Source: an uncultured Bacteroidota bacterium (lineage in GTDB: Bacteria > Bacteroidota > Bacteroidia > Bacteroidales > P3). Taken from it: a stretch of 57,003 nt of DNA. The position numbers and the translations under genes are program-made. How positions within the stretch are numbered: the first letter of the stretch is position 1; every line of letters starts with the position of its first letter. The notes under the pieces are model-generated. The model saw nothing but the letters and a program-made list of their open reading frames with translations, searched no databases and had not been told where the DNA came from. This document shows, in pieces, positions 42,710 to 51,863 of this stretch. The DNA lies in the NCBI GenBank assembly GCA_902796265.1, contig CADBOG010000021.1:1-57003 (forward strand), read 5' to 3'.

Positions 42710-43585
42710 CTATTGGATATTAGAAATCAATAAGATGGCGAGCAGAAAAGGCGCAGAGGCGAGCAAGCTGTCAAAGCGGTCGAGGATTCCTCCGTGACCA
42801 GGCATGATGTTGCCGCTGTCTTTTATGCCGCAACTGCGTTTGAACATCGATTCCACAAGGTCGCCCAAGGTGCCGAAGACGCTGCTGACCAAACCGATGA
42901 TGGCGAGGAGAATCCTTGAATGCTCATCAGTAAGCACAGGTCCTATGAATATGGCGGCTAACAAACAGAAAAACAAACCACCAAAGGTTCCCTCCCAAGT
43001 CTTGTTTGGTGAGTGGCGTTCCCACATTTTGTGTTTACCGAACTTCATGCCTGTAAGGTAGGCAAAAGTGTCGTTCACCCAGATGAGGATGAATAGCAGC
43101 ATAAGCATCTTATAATCCATTGTATGGATGTAGATGAGAGATATCATGGGGATTACTACCCAAATCACAGACAACAAGGTGTGTCCTACCGATGCGAAAG
43201 GCTCTTTTCCGTTGCGGAAGAGCTCAATGATGAGTGTCACAGTAGGCATAAGCAACAACAATCCAATGGAAAGCATTAGGGATGTCTTTGCGGCACTTTC
43301 CTGAACAGCCCATTTCTCAGCTGAAGTAAAGATGTAGCAACCAATGAATGTAAGGAATACCATAGCGGCTAGAAAGTAGCAAAGCACTCTGTTCACTTGT
43401 CGTCCGCTTTTGTGCAGGTTGCTCACGGCTTCATGAACGCCAATCATTCCTATTACGGTGATGAGAAATATGAACACAAGGTCACCAAGATTAAAGTTTC
43501 CTATCCATTGTCCTAAATAGATGGAAACTACGATGATGGCTACATAAATTGCTCCGCTGATAGAGCGTGTGAGGATTTTTTTCAT
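42710..43585 (-). CDS. cdsA: Phosphatidate cytidylyltransferase
   Basis: Makes CDP-diacylglycerol from phosphatidate and CTP. 291 aa, integral membrane protein with about eight hydrophobic segments. The CdsA signature is seen as WVNDTFAYLTGMKFG, SPNKTWEGTFGG and GDLVESMFKRSCGIKDSG, then PGHGGILDRFDS. Its ATG overlaps the LUD stop codon (ATGA), implying translational coupling. Confidence 0.96.
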   Translation of the reverse strand: MKKILTRSISGAIYVAIIVVSIYLGQWIGNFNLGDLVFIFLITVIGMIGVHEAVSNLHKSGRQVNRVLCYFLAAMVFLTFIGCYIFTSAEKWAVQESAAKTSLMLSIGLLLLMPTVTLIIELFRNGKEPFASVGHTLLSVIWVVIPMISLIYIHTMDYKMLMLLFILIWVNDTFAYLTGMKFGKHKMWERHSPNKTWEGTFGGLFFCLLAAIFIGPVLTDEHSRILLAIIGLVSSVFGTLGDLVESMFKRSCGIKDSGNIMPGHGGILDRFDSLLASAPFLLAILLISNIQ

Positions 43586-44238
43586 TGTTCGTCTTCGATA
43601 AGGATGAGATATAGTTTTTGTTGTCCTTTGCGGTAAGCATAGCTGGCAGGATGGGTCACCATGATTTGGTCGGGGTAGTTGGGATAGAGTTGTTTGATGC
43701 GCTCATTAGCCTCTTCCCAGTCGGCAACCACCTGTGAGGTGAATGCAATCACTATCGTCGTCTCGGGTAGAGAGGGTATCGTTGTTCCCAAACCTAGGTT
43801 TGAGGATATGACGATGCTTCCCTGCCAAGCTATCAGCGCCTCGCACAAAGTGGCACCTAGCTGATGTGTGTGCCCCAAATCGCAGGTTTCGCAATTCTCC
43901 ACATTCAGGTGCTTAAGGAATCCTGTGAGGTTCTCCGAGGCGCATCCTATAGTTACCCCGTTGTGAAGTTGTTGAATCTCCAGGACTTTGTTTCGCAGGT
44001 CGTCTTCCGAATAGCAGTAGAATAAACCGCCATAGTTCTTCGGAAAACTCTTAGCGAAAACAACACTTAAATCTTTTTCGTCACCGTTGATGAAAGGACT
44101 TTCGACATGAGAGTTGTTGTCGCCATCCTGACGGGAATGCATGTAGAAAGCGCTTGCCCTGTCTTGGGTATCGTTGCGCTCAATAAGAGCTTCTCGTATG
44201 GTGCGGAACACCTGTTCTTTCAGTCGGTTGTCTTTCAC
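43582..44238 (-). CDS. LUD-domain (LutC/YkgG-like) protein
   Basis: A 218-aa protein with a LUD domain, the fold of the lactate-utilisation subunit LutC. Seen: TIGCASENL, CETCDLGHTHQLGATLCEAL and QGSIVISSNLGLGTTIPSLP, and VTHPASYAYRKGQQKLYLIL at the end. It has no iron-sulfur motif and no lutA/lutB neighbours; instead it lies between ftsH and cdsA, a conserved location in Bacteroidales. Role unknown. Confidence 0.82.
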   Translation of the reverse strand: MKDNRLKEQVFRTIREALIERNDTQDRASAFYMHSRQDGDNNSHVESPFINGDEKDLSVVFAKSFPKNYGGLFYCYSEDDLRNKVLEIQQLHNGVTIGCASENLTGFLKHLNVENCETCDLGHTHQLGATLCEALIAWQGSIVISSNLGLGTTIPSLPETTIVIAFTSQVVADWEEANERIKQLYPNYPDQIMVTHPASYAYRKGQQKLYLILIEDEQ

Positions 44239-44240
44239 GT

Positions 44241-44312
44241 GGTTTGTGGGGTTTATACGGTTTGAGTGGTTTCTGTGGTTTGGGTGGTTTGGGTGGTTTG
44301 GGTGGTTTGGGT
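44241..44312. repeat. Nonamer tandem array crossing the ftsH stop codon
   Basis: Eight nonamers beginning GGTTT on the plus strand: four exact GGTTTGGGT (44277-44312), then GGTTTCTGT, GGTTTGAGT, GGTTTATAC and GGTTTGTGG to 44241. On the minus strand it encodes Thr-Gln-Thr repeats at the FtsH C-terminus, contains the TAA stop in the seventh unit, and ends 3 bp from the LUD start. Confidence 0.9.
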
Positions 44313-46418
44313 GTCGTTGTTGTCAGGATTGGAGGGCTTTTCCTCTTTCTTGTCCCAAGGACGAGGGCCGTAGATGCTTTCGACATCTTCACGGAAAATG
44401 ACTTCGCGGTCGTATAGCACTTTGGCAAGAGCGTCGAGTTTCTCGCGGTTGTCGATAATGATCTGTTTTGCACGAGCGTAGGCGTCTTCCACCATCCGTT
44501 TCACTTCGGCATCAATCAACTCGTTGGTCTTCTCGCTGAAAGGCTTGGTGAAATTGAATTCACCCTGACTCTGAGTGTCGTAGTAGCTGACATTGCCAAT
44601 CATCGGACTCATTCCATAGTAGGTAACCAGCGAGAAAGCAATCTTTGTGGCACGCTCAAGGTCGTTGAGAGCTCCTGTAGAAATCATGCCGAACACAACC
44701 TCTTCGGCTGCACGTCCGGCAACTAGAGATGTGAGTTCGTCAAACATCTGATCATAAGTGGTTATCTGGCGTTCTTCAGGCAGATACCATGCGGCACCCA
44801 AGGCTTTGCCGCGAGGCACGATGGTGACTTTCACCAGAGGGTCGCCCCAACGCAGAAGCCAGCTGACAGATGCATGCCCCGATTCGTGGTAAGCTATGGT
44901 TTTCTTCTCTTCGGGGGTTATCACTTTCGAACGTTTTTCAAGACCACCGATGATACGGTCGATGGCATCGAGGAAATCCTGTTTCTCGATGACAGTCTTG
45001 TTTTTGCGTGCAGCACAAAGAGCAGCTTCGTTGCAGACATTGGCGATGTCGGCACCAGAGAATCCAGGTGTCTGTTTGGAGAGGAAATCGCGGTCGATGT
45101 CATTGCCGAGCTTAAGGTTCTTCATGTGTACCTCGAAGATGGCTTTACGCTCCTCGATATCTGGCAGTTCGACGTAAATCTGACGGTCGAAACGGCCAGC
45201 ACGCAGCAGGGCGCGGTCGAGGACATCGGCTCTGTTGGTGGCAGCCATCACTATGACACCATTGTTGGTTCCGAAACCGTCCATTTCGGTAAGCAGCTGG
45301 TTAAGCGTGTTTTCACGTTCATCGTTGGCGTTGCTCAATCCGCTATGACCGCGAGCGCGACCAACGGCGTCAATCTCATCGATGAAGATAATGCAGGGTG
45401 ATTTCTTCTTTGCCTCCTCGAAGAGGTCACGCACACGCGATGCACCAACTCCTACAAACATCTCCACGAAGTCGCTACCCGACATCGAGAAGAATGGCAC
45501 ATTGGCTTCGCCAGCTACGGCCTTTGCCAACAGGGTCTTACCGGTACCTGGAGGACCAACGAGCAGCACGCCCTTTGGTATTTTTCCGCCCAATGCGGTA
45601 TATTTCTTAGGGTTCTTAAGGAAGTCAACGACCTCCATCACCTCCTCTTTGGCTCCGGCCAAACCGGCAACGTCCTTGAAACTCACATTCGTAGAGGTCT
45701 TTCCGTCATATATTTTGGCTTTTGACTTGCCGACGCTGAATATTCCGCCGCCACCGCCCATCTGGCGATTAGCCACACGGCTCATGATGAAGAAGAAAAG
45801 CAGAATCATCAATAGCGGCCCGAACCAATACGCAATCTTCTCCCATGTCTTGTCGCTCTCGCGAGCCGTGAGGTCGATGTGGTTCTCGCGGCGCAACTGG
45901 TCAATCATCTGAGCACGACTTGCGGCATTGGTGTCGGCCAACGCAGCGGTGTCGCGCTCGAAGTTTTGTTGAGCCACCATATCGATGTCGCTCTTGAAAC
46001 TCTCTACGCTGACAAACTTATGTGTGTAATAGCCAGCGTTTTTGGCATCTTTGTTGGGGCCAAGCAGCTCTTTATAGGTTGTGTCGATGTTGATTGCATC
46101 CTCCTTGATGAAGATTTCGGCATATTTACCATCAACGATGACAATCTTCTCCTGGTCGCCGCGACGCAGTATTTCGTCGAGCTTGCTCCAAGTGATTTCC
46201 TTGCTGCTGCCTTTGCTGCCACCGCCACCGAGCCATACGCCACCGAGCGAGAGGATAATCACAGCATACAAGATGTACATAACCCATTCGTTGCCTTTCT
46301 TTTTCCCGTTGCCATTCTTGTTTTTGTTGCCTTGTTGGCCGGGATTGTTCTTTGGCTTTTGTGGGTTAGTGTTCTGATTGTTATTTTGTTCCCAATTTTG
46401 GTTATTGTTCTCTTCCAT
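44253..46418 (-). CDS. ftsH: ATP-dependent zinc metalloprotease FtsH
   Basis: Membrane-anchored AAA+ protease that degrades damaged membrane proteins and regulators. 721 aa. A long Asn/Gln/Lys-rich N-terminus precedes two transmembrane helices; then AAA motifs GPPGTGKT (288-295) and [28 protein letters not shown], and zinc site HESGH (511-515). The C-terminal ~20 residues are Thr/Gln repeats encoded by the nonamer array, likely disordered. Upstream rsfS and downstream LUD, cdsA, psd share the strand. Confidence 0.97.
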   Translation of the reverse strand: MEENNNQNWEQNNNQNTNPQKPKNNPGQQGNKNKNGNGKKKGNEWVMYILYAVIILSLGGVWLGGGGSKGSSKEITWSKLDEILRRGDQEKIVIVDGKYAEIFIKEDAINIDTTYKELLGPNKDAKNAGYYTHKFVSVESFKSDIDMVAQQNFERDTAALADTNAASRAQMIDQLRRENHIDLTARESDKTWEKIAYWFGPLLMILLFFFIMSRVANRQMGGGGGIFSVGKSKAKIYDGKTSTNVSFKDVAGLAGAKEEVMEVVDFLKNPKKYTALGGKIPKGVLLVGPPGTGKTLLAKAVAGEANVPFFSMSGSDFVEMFVGVGASRVRDLFEEAKKKSPCIIFIDEIDAVGRARGHSGLSNANDERENTLNQLLTEMDGFGTNNGVIVMAATNRADVLDRALLRAGRFDRQIYVELPDIEERKAIFEVHMKNLKLGNDIDRDFLSKQTPGFSGADIANVCNEAALCAARKNKTVIEKQDFLDAIDRIIGGLEKRSKVITPEEKKTIAYHESGHASVSWLLRWGDPLVKVTIVPRGKALGAAWYLPEERQITTYDQMFDELTSLVAGRAAEEVVFGMISTGALNDLERATKIAFSLVTYYGMSPMIGNVSYYDTQSQGEFNFTKPFSEKTNELIDAEVKRMVEDAYARAKQIIIDNREKLDALAKVLYDREVIFREDVESIYGPRPWDKKEEKPSNPDNNDTQTTQTTQTTQTTETTQTV

Positions 46419-46452
46419 CAGTATTTCACATTATCAATTATGCTCACAGTAT

Positions 46453-46854
46453 TTATTCCTTTGAGTTGGATTTTGCACTATTTGTTTCAATCTTTATTTC
46501 CTTGCCATCAGCCCAAAGTTCTTCGAGACGATAGTGTTGACGTTTGTCTTTCAAGAAAATATGAACCACAATGTCGAAATAATCCATCAAAATCCATTCG
46601 GCATTCTCGTAGCCCTCGATGCGGTTGGGATTGAGGCCGGTAGCTTTCTTGATGGTTTCGAAGACACCATCGCAGATAGCACTAACATGCGACGGCACAT
46701 TGCCGCTGCATATGACGAAGAAGTTGGTCGGGGCCGATTCTATTTCGCGAAGGTCGAGCATCACGATATCCAACCCTTTTTTGTTGTCCATGCCTAATGC
46801 CGCAAGCTTTGCAAGCGCTTCACTTTCAGATATTTTAGCTTTAATTTTTGCCAT
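46453..46854 (-). CDS. rsfS: Ribosomal silencing factor RsfS
   Basis: Binds L14 of the 50S subunit and blocks subunit joining when nutrients are low. 133 aa, with GLDIVMLDLREIESAPTNFF and the hallmark EWILMDYFDIVVHIF near the end. Promoter TACTTTTG (minus) is at 46877-46884, about 23 bp upstream. First gene of rsfS-ftsH-LUD-cdsA-psd. Confidence 0.95.
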   Translation of the reverse strand: MAKIKAKISESEALAKLAALGMDNKKGLDIVMLDLREIESAPTNFFVICSGNVPSHVSAICDGVFETIKKATGLNPNRIEGYENAEWILMDYFDIVVHIFLKDKRQHYRLEELWADGKEIKIETNSAKSNSKE

Positions 46855-46876
46855 TAATTGTTCAGTATTAAGAATG

Positions 46877-46884
46877 CAAAAGTA
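46877..46884 (-). promoter_or_regulatory. -7 promoter element of rsfS
   Basis: TACTTTTG on the minus strand, fitting TAnnTTTG. It probably drives the rsfS to psd operon. Confidence 0.65.
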
Positions 46885-46935
46885 CGTTTTTTTTTAGAAT
46901 AACTATAATAAAAAGGACATGCAAAATGCAAGTCC

Positions 46936-47352
46936 TTAGATTTCAGAAGCTTCGAAAGAGCGTTTGCCGTCATGCTCGGAGATGTCAATCCGCAGGTAAT
47001 GGTCGGGTAGGAGGGACTCTATTTTTTCCGTCCACTCGGTAAAGCACCAATTGCCTGAGTAGAAGTACTCTTCGTAACCTATGTCATAGGCTTCGGCAAG
47101 ATTCTTCAACCTGTAGAAGTCGAAGTGGTATACGGGTTCGCCTTCTCCGTCGCAGTATTCGTTCACTATTGCGAAAGTGGGGCTACATACATTCTGCATG
47201 ACGCCTATCTGTCTGCAAATCTCCTTGATGAGGGTCGTTTTTCCGACACCCATCGAGCCGAAGAAGGCATAGAATCTTTCTTCGGGGAAGGTTTCCAGCA
47301 ATTTGCGAGCAACTTCCGGCAGCTCCTCTATTGAATTAATCTCGATTTTCAA
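46936..47352 (-). CDS. tsaE: tRNA t6A biosynthesis ATPase TsaE
   Basis: ATPase partner of TsaB/TsaD in making threonylcarbamoyladenosine at A37 of tRNA. 138 aa. P-loop GSMGVGKTTLIK (about residues 32-43), SPTFAIVNEY and HFDFYRL, and FTEWTEKIESLLP are the family motifs. The window also holds tcdA, which acts on the same modification. Confidence 0.95.
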   Translation of the reverse strand: MKIEINSIEELPEVARKLLETFPEERFYAFFGSMGVGKTTLIKEICRQIGVMQNVCSPTFAIVNEYCDGEGEPVYHFDFYRLKNLAEAYDIGYEEYFYSGNWCFTEWTEKIESLLPDHYLRIDISEHDGKRSFEASEI

Positions 47353-47409
47353 TTTTCAACAAGCATCTTTCATGGTTGCCAAACATAATCATGATTGGCT
47401 AATTATCAA

Positions 47410-47961
47410 CTATCTAAGTCTGTCGGCTGCGCGAACTTTCATCTCATCTTTCTTGATAGCTCTTTGAGCCAGGAAGAAGAGGATGACTGAAATGATGGGT
47501 GCTATCGTTCCTGGAGTCAACATATTGGTTGTGATTTCGTTGCCCATCAAACCTGTGGCACGCAGAGCGTTGAGGTATCCTCCGTTGCCACCCGTACCGT
47601 TGATTGCCCAGAAGAAGATGAGGAAAATCATCACAACGTTGAACAGGAAAGCAAAAGCGACTACACGCATCTGCAACACTCTATTCTTGAATAGGAAAAG
47701 GCTTACAAGAGCGATGACACCTGTGAGTATGGCCAAAACGGTCAATACCCATTTGCCACCAAATTTCACCATGTCGTCGCCTACAAAATGATAATCTATT
47801 GCGTTTTCGGCCACGACTGATTTAGTGCTGGTTAGCTGAAGGGCGGCGCTAATGTCGCCGTTTACGGTCGAAGTGGTGTAGGTGGCTATCGGGAATTTGA
47901 ACATAAGTATCATGCACACCACAGCAAGTACCAGGTAGAAAGATTGGATTCTCTGAATCAT
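47410..47961 (-). CDS. DUF4293 membrane protein
   Basis: A 183-aa inner-membrane protein with four hydrophobic segments, starting MIQRIQSFYLVLAVVCMILM as in the DUF4293 family, which is largely restricted to Bacteroidota. Function unknown. Two segments (KWVLTVLAILTGVIALVSLF and VVAFAFLFNVVMIFLIFFW) are clear transmembrane helices. Confidence 0.85.
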   Translation of the reverse strand: MIQRIQSFYLVLAVVCMILMFKFPIATYTTSTVNGDISAALQLTSTKSVVAENAIDYHFVGDDMVKFGGKWVLTVLAILTGVIALVSLFLFKNRVLQMRVVAFAFLFNVVMIFLIFFWAINGTGGNGGYLNALRATGLMGNEITTNMLTPGTIAPIISVILFFLAQRAIKKDEMKVRAADRLR

Positions 47962-48018
47962 TATTAATAGGTTAAAAAGGTTACGTGATTAAAGGTTGAA
48001 AAGTTTGCTATTTTGTTG

Positions 48019-49197
48019 CTACTCATTGATTTCGAATGGGAACTCTTTGGCTTTGTCGACATTCTTGTAGTGCCATTTTCCCTTGACGGTGGCGTTTTGC
48101 ATGAGGACAAATCCCGGGTTGCTGCGAATCATTGCCTCAAGTGCCTTTTCGTCGCCAAAATAGTATTCAACATCCATAAGCGTGTTGCCATAGAGGAACT
48201 GCAGCAACTCGCTTTTCTCGGCATTAGAGATGACCGCAAAGCGGATATCGCGGTCCATAGCCAACTGTTTCATTTCGGCTATAGCCTTGATTCCTCGCTC
48301 GTTGACATCACCGATGTGGTGTATCGTGCAAATCAATACGGGACCGTCGACGGCACCAATCAGGTCGAAGGTGTAATCCTCGCCATCGGCATCCATAACG
48401 GGGAACGATACGACGCTGTCGTTCTTGGGGTCACGAATCTCGTAAGGGCTCACGGTGCTGGTTCCAACCCATTCCCATTTCTCGCCCCATTGCGGGTCGG
48501 CAGCATAGCATTCCATAAGGGCTTTGGAATCCATCGTCTTGAATTCGCCAGTCTCTTTGTTCTTGTAAGTCACCTCGTTGGTGGTCTCCAAACCCATCTC
48601 GAGGTTGTCCATCATCACGTTGCCCACCTTCCAGGGACGGAAGTCAAGGACGGGTTCGTTGTTGATGTTGTAGATGCCAAAGATAATCATGGCGGCAATG
48701 GCTACGAGGCTGATAATAAGGTCGCTCTCGAACTTCTTCTTCCTTGGCCAACGACGAGTGAGGAAGATGAAGGCTGTTGGCACATCGAGCACAACGTTCT
48801 TCCAGAATGTCTGCCAGTTGGTAAGTTTCAGGAAATCACCGAAGCAGCCGCAGTCGCTAACCTTGTTGGTGATGGCGTCATAGAGTGTTGTGAAGGTGAA
48901 GAACACCATCATCAACGTAAGCAACCATGCACTCAATTTGCGGAATGAGCCGGTGATAAGCAACACGCCCACAAGGAATTCCATAGTGATGAGGGTCATG
49001 GAGAGGAAGGGTGCCAACGGGAGAGCCCAGTCGAAACTGATGCTTCCAAAACTCCATGCGGTCATATACTCTTCTACCTTGAAGGCTGTTCCCAGTGGGT
49101 CGACACCTTTGGTGAAGCTGGAGAAGATAAACACCAAGCCCACAAACCAGCGGGCTATAATTCTGATTGTCTTATTTGTAGTGGTTTCTTTTATCAT
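48019..49197 (-). CDS. DoxX-family protein with thioredoxin-like C-terminus (BT_3928-like)
   Basis: A 392-aa protein. The N-terminal ~190 residues form a DoxX-like membrane domain with four helices (GLVFIFSSFTKGVDPLG, MEFLVGVLLITGSFRKL, a CGCFGDFLKL motif). The C-terminal half looks periplasmic and thioredoxin-like (VLICTIHHIGDVNERG) but has no CxxC. The same gene neighbours DUF1599 and folP in other Bacteroidales. May act in envelope redox homeostasis; unproven. Confidence 0.82.
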   Translation of the reverse strand: MIKETTTNKTIRIIARWFVGLVFIFSSFTKGVDPLGTAFKVEEYMTAWSFGSISFDWALPLAPFLSMTLITMEFLVGVLLITGSFRKLSAWLLTLMMVFFTFTTLYDAITNKVSDCGCFGDFLKLTNWQTFWKNVVLDVPTAFIFLTRRWPRKKKFESDLIISLVAIAAMIIFGIYNINNEPVLDFRPWKVGNVMMDNLEMGLETTNEVTYKNKETGEFKTMDSKALMECYAADPQWGEKWEWVGTSTVSPYEIRDPKNDSVVSFPVMDADGEDYTFDLIGAVDGPVLICTIHHIGDVNERGIKAIAEMKQLAMDRDIRFAVISNAEKSELLQFLYGNTLMDVEYYFGDEKALEAMIRSNPGFVLMQNATVKGKWHYKNVDKAKEFPFEINE

Positions 49198-49403
49198 GAT
49201 ATGTGTTGGGGTGTTGGATGTTGATGAGATTTTTGTTTTGGGACTGACAAAATGTCATGTTATTGGGGTAGGAGTTAGGTTAGACTTAAGTTAGAGTTAA
49301 GTTAGACTTAAGTTAGAGTTGGAAAATATTTTTGGACATGACAAAATGTCCGTTTTTTTTTTATCTTTTGTCGATTCGTTCTCGATTATCAGTTGCTCAG
49401 TTA
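49198..49403. other. Repeat-bearing gap, possible small RNA (plus strand)
   Basis: Contains near-palindrome TGACAAAATGTCA (49245-49257), four 11-bp units TTAGASTTAAG (49280-49322), and GGACAT-GACAAA-ATGTCC (49334-49351) followed by T10 (49353-49362), a textbook plus-strand terminator though no plus-strand gene lies upstream. A plausible promoter, TTG 49206-49208, 19 bp, GATTTTTG 49228-49235, precedes it. Confidence 0.4.
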
Positions 49404-49952
49404 TTATTCTTTATTTTCTTCGCTCAATCGTATGAGGCAGAAGAGAGAATAGTTGATGATGTCCATATATCCGCCTTCGACGCCTTCAGAGATTTCGGTC
49501 TTGCCGTTGTTGTCTTCTATCTGTTTTATTCGTCTCAGTTTCATGAGTATAAGGTCGGTCATCGAGCTTACGCGCATCTGTCTCCAAGCTTCGCCATAGT
49601 CGTGGTTTTTGTCGAGCATCAGCTTCACGGTTCTACCCAGATGTTTGTCGTAGAGTTCGAGGGCTTTCGCCAGCGGCAATTCCATCTGCGAGTTGCCCTC
49701 CAACTCTTGCTGAATCAATGCCATAACGGCATAGTTCACCATTGCTACATACTCGCCTCTCACATCGTCGCCAATCTTGTTCTCGCCCGTTTCCTCAATG
49801 CTGCGGATGCGGTTGGCTTTGATGAATATTTGGTCAGTAAGCGACGGCAGCCTCAATATTCGCCACGAGGTGCCGTAATCGCGAGTTTTTTTCTCAAATA
49901 TGTCGCGGCAGATTTTGATTTCCTGCTCGAATTCTTTTTCTGTTTTGGTCAC
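49404..49952 (-). CDS. DUF1599 protein with duplicated domain
   Basis: A 182-aa protein made of two similar halves: residues ~10-85 (KKTRDYGTSWRILRLPSLTD, GEYVAMVNYAVMALIQ) and ~100-175 (DKNHDYGEAWRQMRVSSMTD, GGYMDIINYSLFCLI). Matches DUF1599, a family linked in the literature to nucleotide modification in phage contexts, but here in the usual Bacteroidales spot beside folP. Divergent from folP across 141 bp. Function unknown. Confidence 0.85.
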   Translation of the reverse strand: MTKTEKEFEQEIKICRDIFEKKTRDYGTSWRILRLPSLTDQIFIKANRIRSIEETGENKIGDDVRGEYVAMVNYAVMALIQQELEGNSQMELPLAKALELYDKHLGRTVKLMLDKNHDYGEAWRQMRVSSMTDLILMKLRRIKQIEDNNGKTEISEGVEGGYMDIINYSLFCLIRLSEENKE

Positions 49953-50093
49953 TATCGGTGGATTAAAAGATTGAAAGGTAAAAGATTAAAAGATAAGGGC
50001 TTAGTTCGTCAAAATGTTCTTCAAAAGTATCTCGATGATTATATGAAAAAATCGCACACAATAAAGGAACGCGAAGTTCGTTCTTTTATTGTT

Positions 50094-50978
50094 ATGTCTG
50101 CAAATATTTCTTTTTCTCCATTCTCAATATGCTGTGGCGGAAGGGTCATCCGATACGAACGTCCGGCCGTGATGGGCATCCTCAACGCGACTCCCGATTC
50201 TTTCTATGATGGTGGGCGCTATAAGGATGAGCATCAATGGGTTGAGCGTGCCGTTTTGATGACCAACGAAGGTGCCGATATTATAGATATAGGTGTCGTC
50301 TCCACTCGTCCTGGGGCAACACTTCTCGCTCCCGACGAAGAGGCAAAACGCCTTGCTGCAGTCGTTTCTGCTGTACGCCGCGAGTTGAGTGATGCGGTAA
50401 TATCGGTCGACACTTGCTATTCGCTTCCCGCCCGAGCAGCATACGAAGCTGGTGCTGACATTATTAATGATATTAGCGGAGGAGCTTTCGATACAGAAAT
50501 GTTCACGACGGTTGCTGATTTGGGTATGCCATATATCTTGATGCACAATCCGTTAGGTGGCACCAATGACCCCGCAGGCGTTGAAGGACGGAAAAACCAT
50601 GAGGGCAAATATGACGTTATGGGCGATATGGTTTTGCGTTTTTCTGAGCTTAATGCCAAGCTTCGCGAGATGGGTGTTCGCGATGTTATTATCGACCCGG
50701 GTTTTGGATTCTCGAAGAATCTTGACGAAAACTACCAAATCATGTCGCATCTCTCCGAGTTTCGCCAACTCTTCCCCGACAATCCTCTTCTTGTGGCACT
50801 TTCGCGCAAGTCGATGATTTACAAACTCCTCGGCACGACTCCCGATGATGCACTTACAGGCACCATAGTACTTCATTCGGCAGCACTTCTTGCTGGTGCC
50901 CAGCTGCTTCGTTTGCACGATGTCGCAGCCGCCCGCCAAACGATAGATGTAATAGGTAAAATAAGCGAGCAGAAATAG
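50094..50978 (+). CDS. folP: Dihydropteroate synthase
   Basis: Joins p-aminobenzoate with the pterin pyrophosphate in folate synthesis; target of sulfonamides. 294 aa, TIM barrel with PAVMGILNATPDSFYDGG, GADIIDIGVVSTRPGA, VIIDPGFGFSKN and LLVALSRKSMIY. The ATG at 50094 is preferred; an in-frame ATG at 50043 would add 17 residues unlike the family, and the frame upstream to 49332 is not coding. cdaA follows after 99 bp, as in many Bacteroidales. Confidence 0.95.
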   Translation: MSANISFSPFSICCGGRVIRYERPAVMGILNATPDSFYDGGRYKDEHQWVERAVLMTNEGADIIDIGVVSTRPGATLLAPDEEAKRLAAVVSAVRRELSDAVISVDTCYSLPARAAYEAGADIINDISGGAFDTEMFTTVADLGMPYILMHNPLGGTNDPAGVEGRKNHEGKYDVMGDMVLRFSELNAKLREMGVRDVIIDPGFGFSKNLDENYQIMSHLSEFRQLFPDNPLLVALSRKSMIYKLLGTTPDDALTGTIVLHSAALLAGAQLLRLHDVAAARQTIDVIGKISEQK

Positions 50979-51077
50979 AAAACGAATAAGCCTAAGAATT
51001 ATGAGCAGAAGAATATTGAAATGAACAAGAATTGATACAAGCATTTTTATAACATAAAACTCTAACCTTTAACCATC

Positions 51078-51863
51078 ATGCTACCAGGTTTACCTTCAAT
51101 CAATTTTGTCGACATCATCGACATAACACTCGTCGCTTTCCTCGCCTATCAGGTTTATAAGGCTGTTCGCGGCACCAACGTTTTGCGTATCTTCTGGGCG
51201 CTAATCATTATTTACATTTTGTGGCAACTCTCCACGCTCTTCGGTATGCGTCTGACCTCCACTATTTTGGGTCAATTTATATCGATAGGTCTTATACTCC
51301 TAATCATAGTCTTCCAACCCGAAATTCGTCGTTTCCTCCTGCTTGTCGGCACAAAGACAAGCATCGAGGGCGATAGCCTCCTTAAGCGATTCAAATTCTG
51401 GAAGAAACATGTCAGCGACCAGAAGTCGTCACTCGACCTCGAGCCTTATATCCAAGCTTGCATGCACATGTCGCAAAGCAAAACGGGAGCTCTGATTGTC
51501 TTTATTCGCCAAAATGAAGTAAACGAGATAATTAACACGGGCGAGCGCATCGATGCAATTGTCTCTTCGGCTCTCCTTGAGACGCTCTTTTTCAAAAATT
51601 CGCCACTCCATGATGGTGCAGTCCTCGTCAAAGGTAATCAAGTAGTTGCCGCCCGTTGCATACTTCCTGTATCGTCAAATCTTAGCATCGATCCCAACCT
51701 CGGGCTTCGTCACCGTTCGGCAATCGGTGTTACCGAACAACTTGATGTTATCTCGGTGATAGTCAGCGAGGAGACGGGTGCTATCTCTTATGCTGTTGGC
51801 GGCGAGATACATCATGATGTTACTCCCGTACAGCTACGTCACTATCTCGAACAGTCATTGTGA
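51078..51863 (+). CDS. cdaA: Diadenylate cyclase CdaA
   Basis: Makes the second messenger c-di-AMP from two ATP. 261 aa: three N-terminal transmembrane helices, then a DAC domain with DGA (residues 179-181 in SPLHDGAVLV) and RHR (211-213 in GLRHRSAIG). Conserved position after folP. Confidence 0.95.
   Translation: MLPGLPSINFVDIIDITLVAFLAYQVYKAVRGTNVLRIFWALIIIYILWQLSTLFGMRLTSTILGQFISIGLILLIIVFQPEIRRFLLLVGTKTSIEGDSLLKRFKFWKKHVSDQKSSLDLEPYIQACMHMSQSKTGALIVFIRQNEVNEIINTGERIDAIVSSALLETLFFKNSPLHDGAVLVKGNQVVAARCILPVSSNLSIDPNLGLRHRSAIGVTEQLDVISVIVSEETGAISYAVGGEIHHDVTPVQLRHYLEQSL

Noticed and set aside
44174-44473. ORFs rich in WFGWFG or KPPKPP
   Set aside because: Other-frame reading of the nonamer array and ftsH.
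49332-50093. Upstream extension of the folP frame
   Set aside because: Overlaps the real minus-strand DUF1599 gene; no similarity to folP.
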